Program-made: the position numbers and the translations under genes | Origin: Paulinella micropora | Taxonomy: Eukaryota > Cercozoa > Imbricatea > Euglyphida > Paulinellidae | NCBI GenBank assembly: GCA_019918135.1 | Contig: WBZZ01000942.1 | Span: 87,732 to 151,731, forward strand | DNA: 64,000 nt | Reading direction: 5' to 3' | The notes under the pieces: model-generated | Database searches by the model: none | Seen by the model: the letters and a program-made list of their open reading frames with translations, nothing else | What the model was told of the DNA's origin: nothing | Part shown: one piece after another, positions 49,297 through 60,407 of the stretch | Layout: each line of letters starts with the position of its first letter | Position numbering within the stretch: the stretch's first letter is position 1

Positions 49297-49584
49297 TTAT
49301 AAATATCTTTTTACTTCACTTTTAATGTCTGTAAATTTCTCAAACCACGGCTGTTCCATAACCCATTCCAAATATGGTTTATCAATAACTGCTACATCTT
49401 GAATTTTCTTACCTCTATACTTACCAAATGGAAAAGTATCCTTTGGCTTTCCTTCCTTTCTCTTTTCAATCGCCTTAATTTCTTCATCAATTACCTGTTG
49501 CACATCTTTTACAGAAAAGGATTCCTTCTTCTTCTCAATTGAAAGTTTTTCAAATTTTTCACATAGTCTGGTGAGGGTGGTCAT
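49297..49584 (-). mobile_element. PLV fossil: small protein with exonuclease X C-terminal/DUF3820-like motif
   Basis: 95 residues. The second half reads F-G-K-Y-R-G-K-K-I-x-D-V ... P-Y-L-E-W-V, the signature of the small domain found at the end of exonuclease X-like proteins and in DUF3820. The role is unknown; its position beside the polymerase suggests replication or repair. Confidence 0.6.
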
Positions 49585-49644
49585 TGGTGTATATAGACTG
49601 GTAAAAAAATTTATTGAAAAAAATTAATTAATTACTTTTGCCTT

Positions 49645-52600
49645 TTAAAATCCGTAAGGTAGTGTAGAGATATGGTTATCTTTAATCGGCTTTATTACTC
49701 TTTTTGTGTAAGTAAATGAGAATATCTTTTTCAAATGTTTGGAGGTAATCGTTTTGTCTTTTTTGTTCCTCGTAATTTTGCTGTGGTTGTGAATTGCTAC
49801 ATTTCCATTCTCAGCCACATTCTTTGCTATGTGCTTTTGTCCTTCTGTCTCCAATAATGCTTCTAATTCCTCATATGCTTTCTTTGATAGTTCTTCGTCC
49901 TTTATTCCAAGACCATTACTTATCACACTAAACATATTTACCAAGTTTAGTTTCCTGCAAGTGTCGTAGTTCATAGAAAAGCCTTTAAGTTTCATTTTTG
50001 TTGTGCCGTCGTTTAGTATGTAGCCGTAGGACTTCGGCCCCGAGCCCACAAATGTAGTTATCTTTCTGCTTACTTTTGTCCTTTTGTCTATTAGTTCGTC
50101 TGTCCATTGTCCTAATAAATCACCTGTCGGTATTGTTGTCTGTCCTTGTTTTTCATCAACTGAATATATTATGCTGTCTGTGTCGTGATATAATACCCTG
50201 TCTCCCAATCTATCCATCATATCATACAATCTCATTTGTGCGTGTGCTGTTGTGAATAAAGCCACACATATGTTTGTGTTGTAAGGGTCTGACACTTTTT
50301 CGGGGTGTAGATTGTAGGATAGTTCAAGGCATTCTTTATTTATCATATTGATTGAGATTTCGTTTATGTCTTTGTCATTTAGTATTTTGTATAATTCTGC
50401 CTCACTCCTGACGATTGTCGTCTGTGTCTTGTTGCTTTGTTGTCCAAACTTTCCCCACAGAGAATTCAGACATAACTTTGCAACTGCCCTCCTTCCTTCA
50501 TTCTTTTCTATTTTGCTTTTGTCCAACTTAATACCCATCTTTTCCTCGTAGTCCTTTATGTAATTGTCTTTTTGTTCCTCCGTTTCCTCGTTTGACGGGT
50601 AGCCACTTGCCTCTTGCTTTACTTGTAGAAAGGTTTTTATGTAGTCTTTGAATAGTGTTGTTGTCTGTTGTTCCCAGTGCCACACCTCATAAACTTTAAT
50701 GATATTATAACCTTTTTCCATTGCTTTATGAATGAGTGGTGTTGCCCAAGTGCCTGTGAGTGCCCTATCTGTGTCGTTGTGCTCGCATTTGTCTTGTAGG
50801 TTTTCCTTTCCACACTTATTACATAAATAATACATCATCTTTCCTCTATCTTGACAGGGTAGGACAGGGTGAATTAGTCCCCTAGGCGGTAGCAATTTTT
50901 ACTTTGGCTAATCCAACTGCTGTCTTTTGATTCAACATTTGTAATGCATGTGTGTTTTTGATTACCTTATGATGTCCGAGAGGGTAGGGGTCATAAAACA
51001 TAACAGACGGATAGAGGGAGCATATGTCTATGTACTTGGCGTATTGTTGTTCATTCATTGCCCTCCAATATAAAGATAGAGCATTTGTCCTTCCCCCAAA
51101 CATCGCGTGTCGTGGGTTGATTGTCTCTTGCTCCATTAATGTCTCTTCTATGTTCCTTTTGAATTCCTGCCTTACTCTTATTCTGTTCCACTTACAACCC
51201 CATATTGTTATTAAATTATTCACTTCCTCGTGTTGCTTTATTAAAGTTTCCCGTCGTTTTGTTTCCTTGTATAATTGTCCAAATGTCTTATTAACAGATC
51301 GCTCTTTATTCATTTGATTGCCGTCATAACACTCAGGACACCCGTGCCAGTAGCACCCATGAGACTCATATGCCGTTTTTGTCTTTGGGTCATATCCGTC
51401 TAAGTATGCCTTACCTGCACCTTTTAAATATATCATTTTTTCTTTTTCATTTAATCCGTGCTGTATGGTTGTATTGTCTTTCTTCTCTCTGTATGATAGC
51501 CACTCCACACACATACGGCTCGTTTTTGCTTTGTCTGTTCTGTGTGTTGGTATGACTGCTATGCTATCTGTCGGCATATAGATTGCTTTATATAATGCCA
51601 TACAGGTAGATGCGATAGTTGTGTATTGGAATGGGTCTATGCCAAATTCTAGAAAACTCTCTCTAAATTTCATACACCCCCTTCTCAATATATCCACATC
51701 ACTATGACAATATGCTTCCATTTCTTTTTTGAAATCAAACACTTTGTCCTTTTGTTCTTCATACCATTTCAGAAATTCTTGTCGTTTATGTTTTGAAAAT
51801 GTGTTGTAGCCGTAATAGTCCTTGTCTGGTATTGCCCCTACATAATTTTGATTTGCCTCAGTATTGAAGAAGTGAGGGGAAAATCCTTTCTTTAATTCAT
51901 CTAAACCAAAAGTTTCAGGGAAATCAGATAGAGGCATAGTTAGGAAAGATAGACTATCAATAAACCTAATCTTGCCTACGGCCATCATCATAATCTTACC
52001 TCCTTGATATATGACAAATGGTGAAATGCCTTTTTCTATTAACCACTTAAGCACGAATTGACAATCATAACCCCTCGCATTATGTGCTATGAATGTAAAG
52101 TCCTTGTGTTGATTGCCAAATGCCAAATTACAAAACTCGTCTATGCTTTTGTGTATTATAGGGGCATCGCCGCTTCCAGTAAAATACTGACTCTCTGAAT
52201 GGTTAATGATATGTGTGCCTGTCTCTTGTGTTGCCTCAAAATCAAAGTACACATATTTATCAGAGGGTTTATGTATTTCTTTTTATTTCATATTACACCT
52301 ATGCTCAAAGGGTTGTAGGATTTTACAATTTTTACATTTGTCATAACCGCACTTATGTCTTAGAGCAGTTAAGACATTTCTTTTTGTTGTCGCATGTGGT
52401 GGCTGTGTGATTGTTAAAGCATTCATCATTCGGAAATTTACGATTACATTTTTTGCATTGTTTCCATTTTGTTATGTTGTTATACCCCTTACATCCATCC
52501 GTAAGGCATATATTACATTTCGCCACACATGAATGATTATGCTCATAACCCTTCATACACTGCTCGCAAAAGTTTCGTTTTGATAGGAAGGCCTTCATGC

Positions 52601-53642
52601 TCACTATGGTGTCGTAATGGTTTTTGGTTTTGAGTATGTATATGTGTTTGTATGGTTGTTCCTTTTCATCTTTGAATTCAGTTTTATATATTATCTTGTC
52701 TGGGTGTTCAACAATTGCAATGTTGTATTTTATATGACTAGCAAACACATCTACCTCAGAAAGACCACATAAATCTTTTATGACACCGGCCTCCTCGTGT
52801 AATGTATTTGCCAGTTCGTCCTGTATCCTGCGACCCTTCCTTATTTGTTCGTATTTGTTGTGTTTCTCTATCTTGGCAGTTGCCACAACGATAGCCCTTG
52901 CCAAACATATGTTGTCATCGTTGTTTATTTGAATCACTCCTTTCTTTTTGCAAATGTCCTCCTGTGTTATTGCTTTCAATCTAGCCCCTCCCTCTGGCAT
53001 CCTCACTCCCATAAAATTGAAATCAATCAACTCCATAGTTGCTCCTTCTTTGTCCATCCACACTTCGTCGTTTGATTGTAAAATTTTTGTAAGTCTTTCT
53101 AATATGTCTTGTAAGTCAAAGTCTTTTACTTTTACAAGAGAATTTCTTGTTTGAACATTCCACGATTCAGGAATAGCCGATATCCTTACTTGTATTTTGT
53201 CGTTTGAATTATATAAAGACTTAAAATCATCCACGATTGAACCTATCATTTTTATAATATTTTCCAACGAAAACTTTTTAATCTTTTGAGAAAAGTTTTT
53301 ATTGATTTTTACATTATACAATGACTGCCCCACTGGTAAATCGTGTTTCATGTCTTGTCGTATTAATTTATATCTATTGAAGTCAATGACGTTTGGTTCT
53401 TCCCTTTTCCTCTCTTTTATTTCCCTTTGTTTTCTGTCGGGCATTACATACTGCTCAGGGCTTGGTAGTGCCCCTCTTGGTGTTGTTATATCATAAAACC
53501 TCTTGCCGTTTGATTTTTTTACATAGAGTTTGTTTTGCCGTATTTGGTATTGTATGCCCTGTTCTGTGAGTTCGTCAAGGCTCCAAGTTTGCCCCCCATA
53601 GTCTATGCTTGACATTGTTATATTAGGGTTTTGATTTTTCAA
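49645..53642 (-). mobile_element. PLV fossil: protein-primed DNA polymerase B region
   Basis: Minus-strand region with an N-terminal part containing Cys/His clusters, a 3'-5' exonuclease (YFDFEATQ and IAHNARGYDCQF), a Cys/His motif (HGCYWHGCPEC), and the polymerase core: motif A (DICSLYPSVM), motif B (KLCLNSLWGKFG) and motif C (YHDTDSIIY). This is a family B polymerase of the protein-primed type used by polintons and polinton-like viruses. The region is broken, with about two breaks. Confidence 0.8.
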
Positions 53643-53730
53643 AAATAAAATAAATATATCTATATAGGTATATAAATTTTATCTATATACTATATATTAT
53701 ATCCTTAACATAAAAAATTTATATCGTTTT

Positions 53731-53967
53731 TCATAGGGCGATATTTAGTCCTTCAACGAGCCTCTGGAGTTGCTTCATCCTTGCGATGTCAACCTTCTCC
53801 TTTTCCCTTTTCTCCTTTGCTTTCTTCAATATGACCTCCTTGTTCTTGTAGTAGTAGTCCTTAGCCCTCTGCTGTGCTTTCTCTTTGTTTTTTATATTAT
53901 AAATTCTCATCCGTTCTGAGTTCCTTTGCCGGATTTCTTCGTATGCAAATACTTTGGTTCTGCCCAT
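53731..53967 (-). mobile_element. PLV fossil: small basic coiled protein
   Basis: 78 residues, very rich in Lys, Glu and Arg, with one long predicted helix. Similar small basic proteins occur at the ends of such elements. No function assigned. Confidence 0.4.
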
Positions 53968-53990
53968 TGTATATTATTTATATATATAAT

Positions 53991-54594
53991 ATAATTTTTC
54001 ATTTCTTTCAATAATATTTATTCTTTTATTTACCAACTTTCAATACAGAGCACATTTTTTTTTTGGGAAAAAGATAAGGGGGTTCAGGACACCGAGAAAG
54101 AATAAGAAAAGTTGGATAAGGAGACTTAGTATTGATAGTTTGTGAAAATAGCGATTTTTCTAGTTTTGCTCGCTTTTGTTGATTAATAGGAGAGCGAAAT
54201 ATGACGAAATGGGCTAAATTTATGTATATAAATATAAAGATAAGTGTCCTATAGTGGTACCTATAGTAGTAGAACTTTGTTTCTGTGGTTTTTTTCAAAG
54301 CGCAGATTACCTGTGACGAAGGCTTTACAGGCAAGCCGCTCGAAAAAAAAACCCACAGGAACGAAATTCTCGGGGCGCTCAAAAGGAAAGCAAGCTACAA
54401 GCCTCTCCTGAAACGCACTGCACACTTTTGGGACCTGAATGGTCTTCCTGGCAAGAGATAAGGCTGGCAGATTCAAGAGCGACACTTTGGAGAGAATTTT
54501 TGAACTGGCAACGGTTGACCGAATTTGAGGGATCCGTCATCGCCAAACCGGCAATCGGATTGCAAAAGTGCCAAAAAGGCTGCAGATTCAATAG
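53991..54594. other. Spacer, possible right flank of the fossil
   Basis: AT-rich to about 54,290, then mixed composition to the CT array. Short frames on both strands are not convincing. No terminal repeat matching the left side was found. Confidence 0.4.
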
Positions 54595-54639
<45 letters not shown>

Positions 54640-54742
54640 CCTCTCTGTCTCTGTCTCTCTCTCTCTCTCCCTCCCTCTCTCTCTCTCTCTCTGTCTCTCC
54701 CTCTCTGTCCCTCTCTCTCTGTCTCTCCCTCTCTCTCTGTCC

Positions 54743-54775
<33 letters not shown>

Positions 54776-54917
54776 CCTCTCTCTCTGTCTGTCCCTCTCT
54801 CTCTCTCTGTCTCTCCCTCTCTCTCTCTCTCTCTCTCTGTCTCTCCCTCTCTCTCTGTCTCTCCCTCTCTCTCTCTCTCTGTCTCTTTCTCTCTCTCTCT
54901 CTCTCCCTTTCTCTCTG

Positions 54918-54980
<63 letters not shown>

Positions 54981-55088
54981 CTCTCTCTCTCTCTCTCTCT
55001 CTTTCCCTCTCTCACTTTTTCTCTCTCTCTCTCTCTCTCCCTTCTCTCTCTCTCTCTCTCTCTCTTTCTTTCTGCCTCTCTCTTCTCG

Positions 55089-55121
<33 letters not shown>

Positions 55122-55125
55122 ATCT
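54595..55125 (+). repeat. CT microsatellite (about 530 bp)
   Basis: Almost pure CTCT with interspersed gtct and ccct variants. Ser/Leu frames on + and Arg/Glu frames on - are artefacts. AT-rich gene-free DNA follows to about 55,535. Confidence 0.9.
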
Positions 55126-55542
55126 GTCAGCCAGTGACCGGCCGTTATCAGTGATTACATTTGCACTTTGGGTTAAATGTCCGACGCTATCAACGTTCGA
55201 CTACCCAGAGCTATGGAAGAGGATTGAATTTTTATTTTAATTATTAAATTCATTCAATTCTAAGCTAATTTAACGAAAACGCTGCATAATCCGTTATTTT
55301 AATCAATTTATCTTAGTCAGTACATAAACAAAAAACTTAGAAAAATCAGTAAAAATTAATATTTTTTTCTAAGTTACAGAGTCGGAACTGAACTTGAATA
55401 CTATTAATAACATGTTTTTTTTATTAATTATTAATCAATAATACTAGTTTCCTCATGATTTAGATTGATTTTGGCTTGTATTTCGTACCTTAGTAAAAAG
55501 TCACAAAAAGATTTCGCCAAAACGTAATACTACTATTGGCAG

Positions 55543-56024
55543 AAATTTTTGTTCCAACAAGAAAAAGGAAAAGGGAAGAAAACGAGAAGCGTGTTGCAAT
55601 CAAAATCACTGAATCGCTGAACGCTATGACCCTGGCAGACGTTGAAGCTTTACAAAAGCTCGACGATCAACAACGACGCAGGCTAATGGCAGTTTATCTA
55701 CTCACGGTGCAAATGACGCGAGGCAGTCTCATGAGTCCCGATGTGTTGCCTGCATTTTCGGACGCGATGACTACCAAGGAGTGGCTTGATTTTTATGTCG
55801 CTGTTTTTCATGCATGGACCAGTAGTGCGATCCTACTGTTCCCAAGTCTTACCGGCTCAAGTCCGCGAGCGAGAGTTGGAAAAATGCGAACAAGCCTTAC
55901 GCGTACGGGCCCGGGGAGTATACGTCGGTGATTTGTTGCGACCACGACCGGCATTGGAGCAACTTTTGGTGTCGCTGAAGCTCATAAACAAATCAATATG
56001 TGAAATTATAGTGAGTTATTGCTG
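55543..56024 (+). pseudogene. Host gene fragment, unknown family
   Basis: Protein-like sequence begins after a candidate acceptor (ttggcag ending at 55,542), with a basic segment (PTRKRKREENEKR) and helical residues (MTLADVEALQKLDDQQRRRL). Between about 55,840 and 55,880 the coding pattern moves to another frame, which continues with VRERELEKCEQALRVRARGV and ends at a TGA near 56,023. An upstream exon is expected. It is either broken once or affected by a sequence error. Confidence 0.45.
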
Positions 56025-56549
56025 AACAACGCCAGGGCCTACCCAGAGGGGACATGAAAAACAAATCAGAATCTCGAATCTCGCAGCAGGGCCACCATCA
56101 GCAGCAGCACCACCAACAGCAGTAGCACCACCACCTCTTAAAGGACTGTTTATTGTGACGAATAAAAGTAAATTGCAGCTCGGCAATACGCCCCTATGTG
56201 CGCATACACAAATTGTTCTTTCCAAACTGCAGTTTATGGGGGGCACCAAGGAATTGTTTGGCTGGGTGTCATCGGGAATGGCGGGGAAGGGGCTCCCTGC
56301 AGCATTTTGGAAAAGGAATTAGTTTTTGATTTCCGGGCATGCTACTTTTATACTAGCCTACAGCTACTACTTTTAGCATAGCTTATAGCTAACGCTGCAG
56401 TGTCTTTTGACATTTGCCTGTTTTCCTGAAAGGTGGGGCGTGATGGTTGACCTCTTTGCCCGTACTGCCAAAAATTAGTTGATTTGTCTTGCAATCTGTG
56501 CTGGTGCAGGTGCCTGGAGAAAACGGCAGCACCACAACCCGCATTATGC

Positions 56550-57062
56550 ATGCTTCCGAGGATGAAGAGTCACCAGCGAAAGCGGCACCAGCTAGCGGCA
56601 CCAGCGAAAGCGGCGTTAAGCCAGGCATCAACAAAAAGACAAAAGCGTACTCACCAAGAACAATTAATTGGACTTTCTCACAAAGAGTTTCCCGAAGATC
56701 TTTTGGAAAAAATCTGGTCTTTCTTGGTCCCGGAGGAGCACCTAGCGCTGCAAGCGTTGTCGAAATACTTTTTCCACAGAAAAATTTCAAGAGTGCGAGC
56801 GTTAATATACCGAAGCTGGGTACTATTTCTGCACCTGTTGATTGCACAAACGGGCGAGACCCCGACGGTCACCTTGTGCGACGGTGGCAAGCAGGAAGCG
56901 GCGCGACCGGCCGACTGCCGTCGTCCTGGAGAAAGGCGTGGTCACGAAGCAAGAAAGCGGCTGTGGGAGGAAGCCAAAACAGCGAGCGATTTGATGATAT
57001 GTCCCCACGGCCAAGGCATCAGCAAATTGCTCAAGGTTTTGTGGAATTGCAAGAGCAGATCT
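56550..57062 (+). CDS. F-box gene B, exon 1
   Basis: From the ATG at 56,550: a basic N-terminus (RMKSHQRKRHQ; STKRQKR), then an F-box at about residues 45-85 (FPEDLLEKIWSFLVPEEHL ... KYFFHRKISR), the SKP1-binding motif of ubiquitin-ligase adaptors. The exon is exactly 171 codons and ends at a good donor (gtatgt at 57,063). The following frame reads Leu/Val repeats from a gttgctggt microsatellite and is intronic. Confidence 0.65.
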
Positions 57063-57303
57063 GTATGTAAAAGGCATGAGGTCACGTTGCTGGTTGGTTT
57101 GTTGCTGGTGCTGTTGCTGGTGGTGTTGGTATTGCTGGTTGTGACGTTGCTGGCGGTATTGCTGGTGATGTTAACGTTGCCGGTGATTTTGCTGGTCGTG
57201 CTGTTGGTGCTGCAGCTGTTAGCAGAGAATAATTGCTTCCGGTGCTGGTGCAGTTGCTACTGTTTGCAACATTTAATTTGGATTCTTGATGTAAATGCAT
57301 CAG
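57063..57303 (+). repeat. Intron of F-box gene B with gttgctggt simple repeat
   Basis: A 241-base GT-AG intron (acceptor cag at 57,301-57,303), phase 0 on both sides. About half of it (57,085-57,200) is a degenerate GTTGCTGGT repeat, which explains the Leu/Val-rich frame. Confidence 0.6.
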
Positions 57304-58332
57304 GTCGCATGGCCGGAACTTGTGCGGTGCTGGAACACATATTTTTGGCACGGGCCACTGTACGTCAACTACCAGACAGTCTGTGATGAATTTGCGACAC
57401 CACCTCCAACACTACTTCTTGGAAAATATGCATACAAGTGGCAGTGGGAACAAATTACCCTGGGCGTTAGCTTTGTGGTGCTGTCGCTCTACGGAAAAAC
57501 GCTAGAGCACGCAGATCTGGATGCGCATCAATTACTTGGTGTTGTGGATCGGGATGTTGACCCACACAAAAGGCCGCTTGCTTTATATCTCTTGAGGAAC
57601 TACGGTTGGGATCATAACGTAGGTCAACAAGAGTCTATGTGGCATGAAAAAGAACGACCCTGGCTTAGGCTAACTGTAATGAATTATGCAAGCAGTTCCA
57701 TTTGCGTTTTGGATTCGATCGGAGTCTGCCACGTCCCTAGGCTGTGGCTGATCGACCCCCAATTTTCGTTGCCATGTCTTCCTGCAATGGATAGTAGTTT
57801 AAGTGATTATGTTTCTGACTACTCGAAGTTCATACCCAAACACTGGAACTTACTGAGCCGCACTGATGTTCAGCTAGAGCATTCAATATATGAACTGTTG
57901 ATAAAGGGCCAGATTGGATGCCCACACGGGGTTAGCAGGCACGGCACCAGCAACACCACCGGCACCATCACCAGCAACAACATCAGCATCAACACCAGCA
58001 TCAGCAACCTTAACAACAGCGCCAGCAGCTCCAGAAACGCCAGCAAGGTCGGAAACAAAATCACGACCACCAGATCTAGAACCACAAACAGCAACAGGCG
58101 TTTACGCACCGTTTACGTGCACCTTGTTGACTGGAATGCATCGATCAAGAATTTCAAATGGCAGGTGGAGAACACCGACTTACTAGCCTTCAGCTTTAAT
58201 TGGGAAAGTTCGGGGAACGGTTTCGCTCGCAGAAAAGTTCGGCACTGGCGTGAAAGAAGCATAGAAGCAAGCAGTTCGGTTGCTTGCGTGTTGGCATTCG
58301 GCGAGCGTGCGTGCCTGCTGCAGCGTGCCTAG
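57304..58332 (+). CDS. F-box gene B, exon 2
   Basis: Open in phase with exon 1. The first 205 residues are globular with many Trp, Tyr and His (VAWPELVRCWNTYFWHGPLY; YAYKWQWEQITLGVSFVVL; LYLLRNYGWDHN), which fits the substrate-binding part of an F-box protein, though I do not recognise the domain. From about 57,930 to 58,060 the frame is Asn/Ser/Thr-rich translation of a cacCAGCAA-type repeat, so the true protein may end or splice near 57,911. Sequence near 58,130-58,200 (NFKWQVENTDLL) again looks coding. Confidence 0.55.
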   Translation, partial: VAWPELVRCWNTYFWHGPLYVNYQTVCDEFATPPPTLLLGKYAYKWQWEQITLGVSFVVLSLYGKTLEHADLDAHQLLGVVDRDVDPHKRPLALYLLRNYGWDHNVGQQESMWHEKERPWLRLTVMNYASSSICVLDSIGVCHVPRLWLIDPQFSLPCLPAMDSSLSDYVSDYSKFIPKHWNLLSRTDVQLEHSIYELLIKGQIGCPHGVSRHGTSNTTGTITSNNISINTSISNLNNSASSSRNASKVGNKITTTRSRTTNSNRRLRTVYVHLVDWNASIKNFKWQVENTDLLAFSFNWESSGNGFARRKVRHWRERSIEASSSVACVLAFGERACLLQRA

Positions 58333-58389
58333 CTGCGGCCCGTGCCTAGCTGCGGCCCGGCAAAGCCGTGCTGGTTGAGAGTTCGAGCA

Positions 58390-58740
58390 CCGCCTCCGAC
58401 GGGAGCCCCCTGCTGTTTTCCTGTTGGGCTGGAAGAAGGTGGCCACACGACGCTGTCCACTCGGCTGACCCGCCGCGGGTGCCCGCCGCTCGCCACGCTC
58501 GCGAGCAGGGAGCGCGTGGGTGGGCGGGACAGGGCACGGTTGCATGTGCGGGCACGGGCTGCCAGGGACGGTGGCGCGTGCCTGGGGGGGGGGCGACCTT
58601 TTCCCACGGGCGGCACCCCCCCCCCCCCGACACGCGCACGGGGCGGCGCGTGTGCGGAATGGGGGCGCCCCCCCCATCCCGGCACGCGCGCCGGGGGGGG
58701 GGGGGGAGGACGCGCGCCCCCCTGTTCGGTAGCCGTCTGG
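58390..58740. repeat. GC-rich spacer with G/C-run palindromes
   Basis: G runs at about 58,586 and 58,690 and C runs at about 58,616 and 58,665 form several strong hairpins (for example gggggcgccccccc). It is the same style of spacer as in the 0-29 kb block. Frames in all directions here are composition artefacts. Confidence 0.65.
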
Positions 58741-58804
58741 GCCCAGGGGGCGCACAAAGTCGGTTCCTGCCAAACTCCAACTCGTACAGCGCCTAGCTGG
58801 CCAC

Positions 58805-59977
58805 ATGTTGCCTCTTCACCAGCCTACTGCCACTGCCATCGGCCGCGCCAACGCCCCTACCGCCGCGCAACCCGCGCCCGCGTCCATCGAGCAGGGCTGG
58901 GAGAGCCTCTTGCAAGGTGTCGTGGAGGAGCGTTGGTCCAAGTCACAAGCGCACAGGCTCCAGTACTACCTCAACAGCGGCAGCCTCGAGACCGGTGGTC
59001 TGCAGGTGTGGAAGACCCTGGCCACTACTTTCCTCCGACGGCGCGAACATGAGGCGCTGCTGTATTGCCTACGCGCCGCACGTGCCAAGGTGCGGGACGC
59101 GATCGGTCTGCTGCGCGAGTGGAGCCAGGAAAAGCTGGCCGAGTGGGACGGCGCGCTGACGCTGGGTACAGAGCTAGGGCTGGAGGTGGTCCAGAGCCAG
59201 TCCCCCCCGGCCGCACGCCAGCACGTGAAAAACTTCGTCGGGGGGGCGCCGGCGTCCGAGCTGGCGAGAATGGCCTGTGCACAAGCAGCGCCCGAAGTTT
59301 TCATCGAACTGCTCAAGGGCCCGGACACGGACGTGGCCGCCTCGGGCGGCCGGCTGCTGGCGCGGGTTAAGCTCAACAGCCTGTCACCCATGACGTTCGC
59401 CCTGGCCTGGCTGCGGGTGCTGGCGGTGGCGGCACTACTGTGGCCCAGGGCCCTGGCCAAGTCTTCCTCGGAGCGCGCCCTGCGCTCCTTGCTGGCGGCC
59501 CTGCGGGCCCGGCGCGGCGCGGCCAGAAAGCGGGCCGGGTCCAGGTTCCCCTTGGAGCTGCTCCTGGCGGACCTACTGAGTGAATTGCGCGTGCCCCTGG
59601 CCGAGCCGAACGTGGCCGACGCTCGCCGGATCCTTGCCATCCTGCGCGCCGCCCTGCTCCAGTCGCATCCCGGCGACTTGCGGCCGATCTTCTTGGACGC
59701 CAGTGGTTTGCTGCAGTCCCGCAGCCTGGTGTGGCCCGTGGCGGCAGTCTTGCTCAGGTCCCCTCTGCTCCTGCACACCTTCCTGGGGCTGGGCACCCCA
59801 GTCTACCAGCCGCCTTTGCCCTTCGAGCTGCGGAGCCAGACGGTGCTGGAAGTACTTTGCACGGGCTTGTGCGCCGAATACCCTCGCGTCGTTAAGATGG
59901 CGAGCGAGGACTTTGCATGCGTGTGGCTTATGCTCGACGTCCTGGCCCACTACGGCGCGGCGAGTGCGAATGGCTAA
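58805..59977 (+). CDS. Hypothetical Leu/Ala/Arg-rich helical protein
   Basis: 390 residues from an ATG, uninterrupted and intronless. After a Pro/Ala-rich start it is entirely helical and Leu/Ala/Arg-rich (for example LARMACAQAAPEVFIELL; RALRSLLAALRARRG), possibly a HEAT/ARM-like solenoid, but no family was recognised. Strong GC bias at third positions, as in the 0-29 kb block and unlike F-box gene B next to it. Confidence 0.6.
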   Translation: MLPLHQPTATAIGRANAPTAAQPAPASIEQGWESLLQGVVEERWSKSQAHRLQYYLNSGSLETGGLQVWKTLATTFLRRREHEALLYCLRAARAKVRDAIGLLREWSQEKLAEWDGALTLGTELGLEVVQSQSPPAARQHVKNFVGGAPASELARMACAQAAPEVFIELLKGPDTDVAASGGRLLARVKLNSLSPMTFALAWLRVLAVAALLWPRALAKSSSERALRSLLAALRARRGAARKRAGSRFPLELLLADLLSELRVPLAEPNVADARRILAILRAALLQSHPGDLRPIFLDASGLLQSRSLVWPVAAVLLRSPLLLHTFLGLGTPVYQPPLPFELRSQTVLEVLCTGLCAEYPRVVKMASEDFACVWLMLDVLAHYGAASANG

Positions 59978-60002
59978 GTGAACAAGACTCGTACACTGCA
60001 CA

Positions 60003-60405
60003 GTGCATGGGTGTCCGCTGGTGGCGGCTCAAGGCCCGGCTACGAGCCCGGGGGCTCCCCAGCCCGTCCTCGGCCGTGGCATTATTGCGGGCCATAGAAA
60101 GCGCCGCCAGCGCCATCGTCGACGAGCCACCAGCCGCGGCCCCAGCGCTCCGGCGCGACGAGCCACCAGCCGCGGCACCAGCGCCCCGACGCGACGGGCT
60201 ACCCACGGCCCCACGGATGGTTATAAGAAAGTCTTGGGCGCGACCAAGGACGAGTACCTCAAAACCATGGAAATATTCTTCCGGACGCTCTCGTTGCAGG
60301 TTGGGTATAAAGTAGGAGATTTGAAGAGATCTTCATTTTACAGTCTATGGCACGAAAAGTACTCTGAGTTCATTGTGACGTCTTCTTCGTTGCACGGTTT
60401 CCAGC
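60003..60405 (+). CDS. Possible exon or small gene before the microsatellite
   Basis: A frame from an ATG at 60,003; its first part contains an imperfect tandem repeat of about 39 bases (Arg/Ala/Pro-rich, 60,118-60,200). The part after 60,220 (GATKDEYLKTMEIFFRTL; GDLKRSSFYSLWHEKYSEF) looks like real protein and may be an exon of host gene C. Another frame overlaps it. Low certainty. Confidence 0.35.
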
Positions 60406-60407
60406 TG

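Larger units (their letters stand above)
45334..53990. mobile_element. Polinton-like virus (PLV) fossil
   Basis: An AT-rich, virus-derived element with, from left to right, the end of a + strand gene, major capsid protein, a putative fibre or minor structural protein, two small minus-strand genes, protein-primed DNA polymerase B (minus) and a small basic protein. This gene set is that of polinton-like viruses. The left part (where packaging ATPase and integrase might be) is absent, replaced by the LINE. It is incomplete; most genes look whole, the polymerase region shows about two breaks. No terminal inverted repeats were found. The good state of the capsid gene suggests a fairly young insertion. 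Confidence 0.8.

Noticed and set aside
54428-55240. Ser/Leu-rich frame on + and Arg/Glu-rich frame on -
   Set aside because: Translation of the CT microsatellite. The short non-repetitive start was not enough to call a gene.
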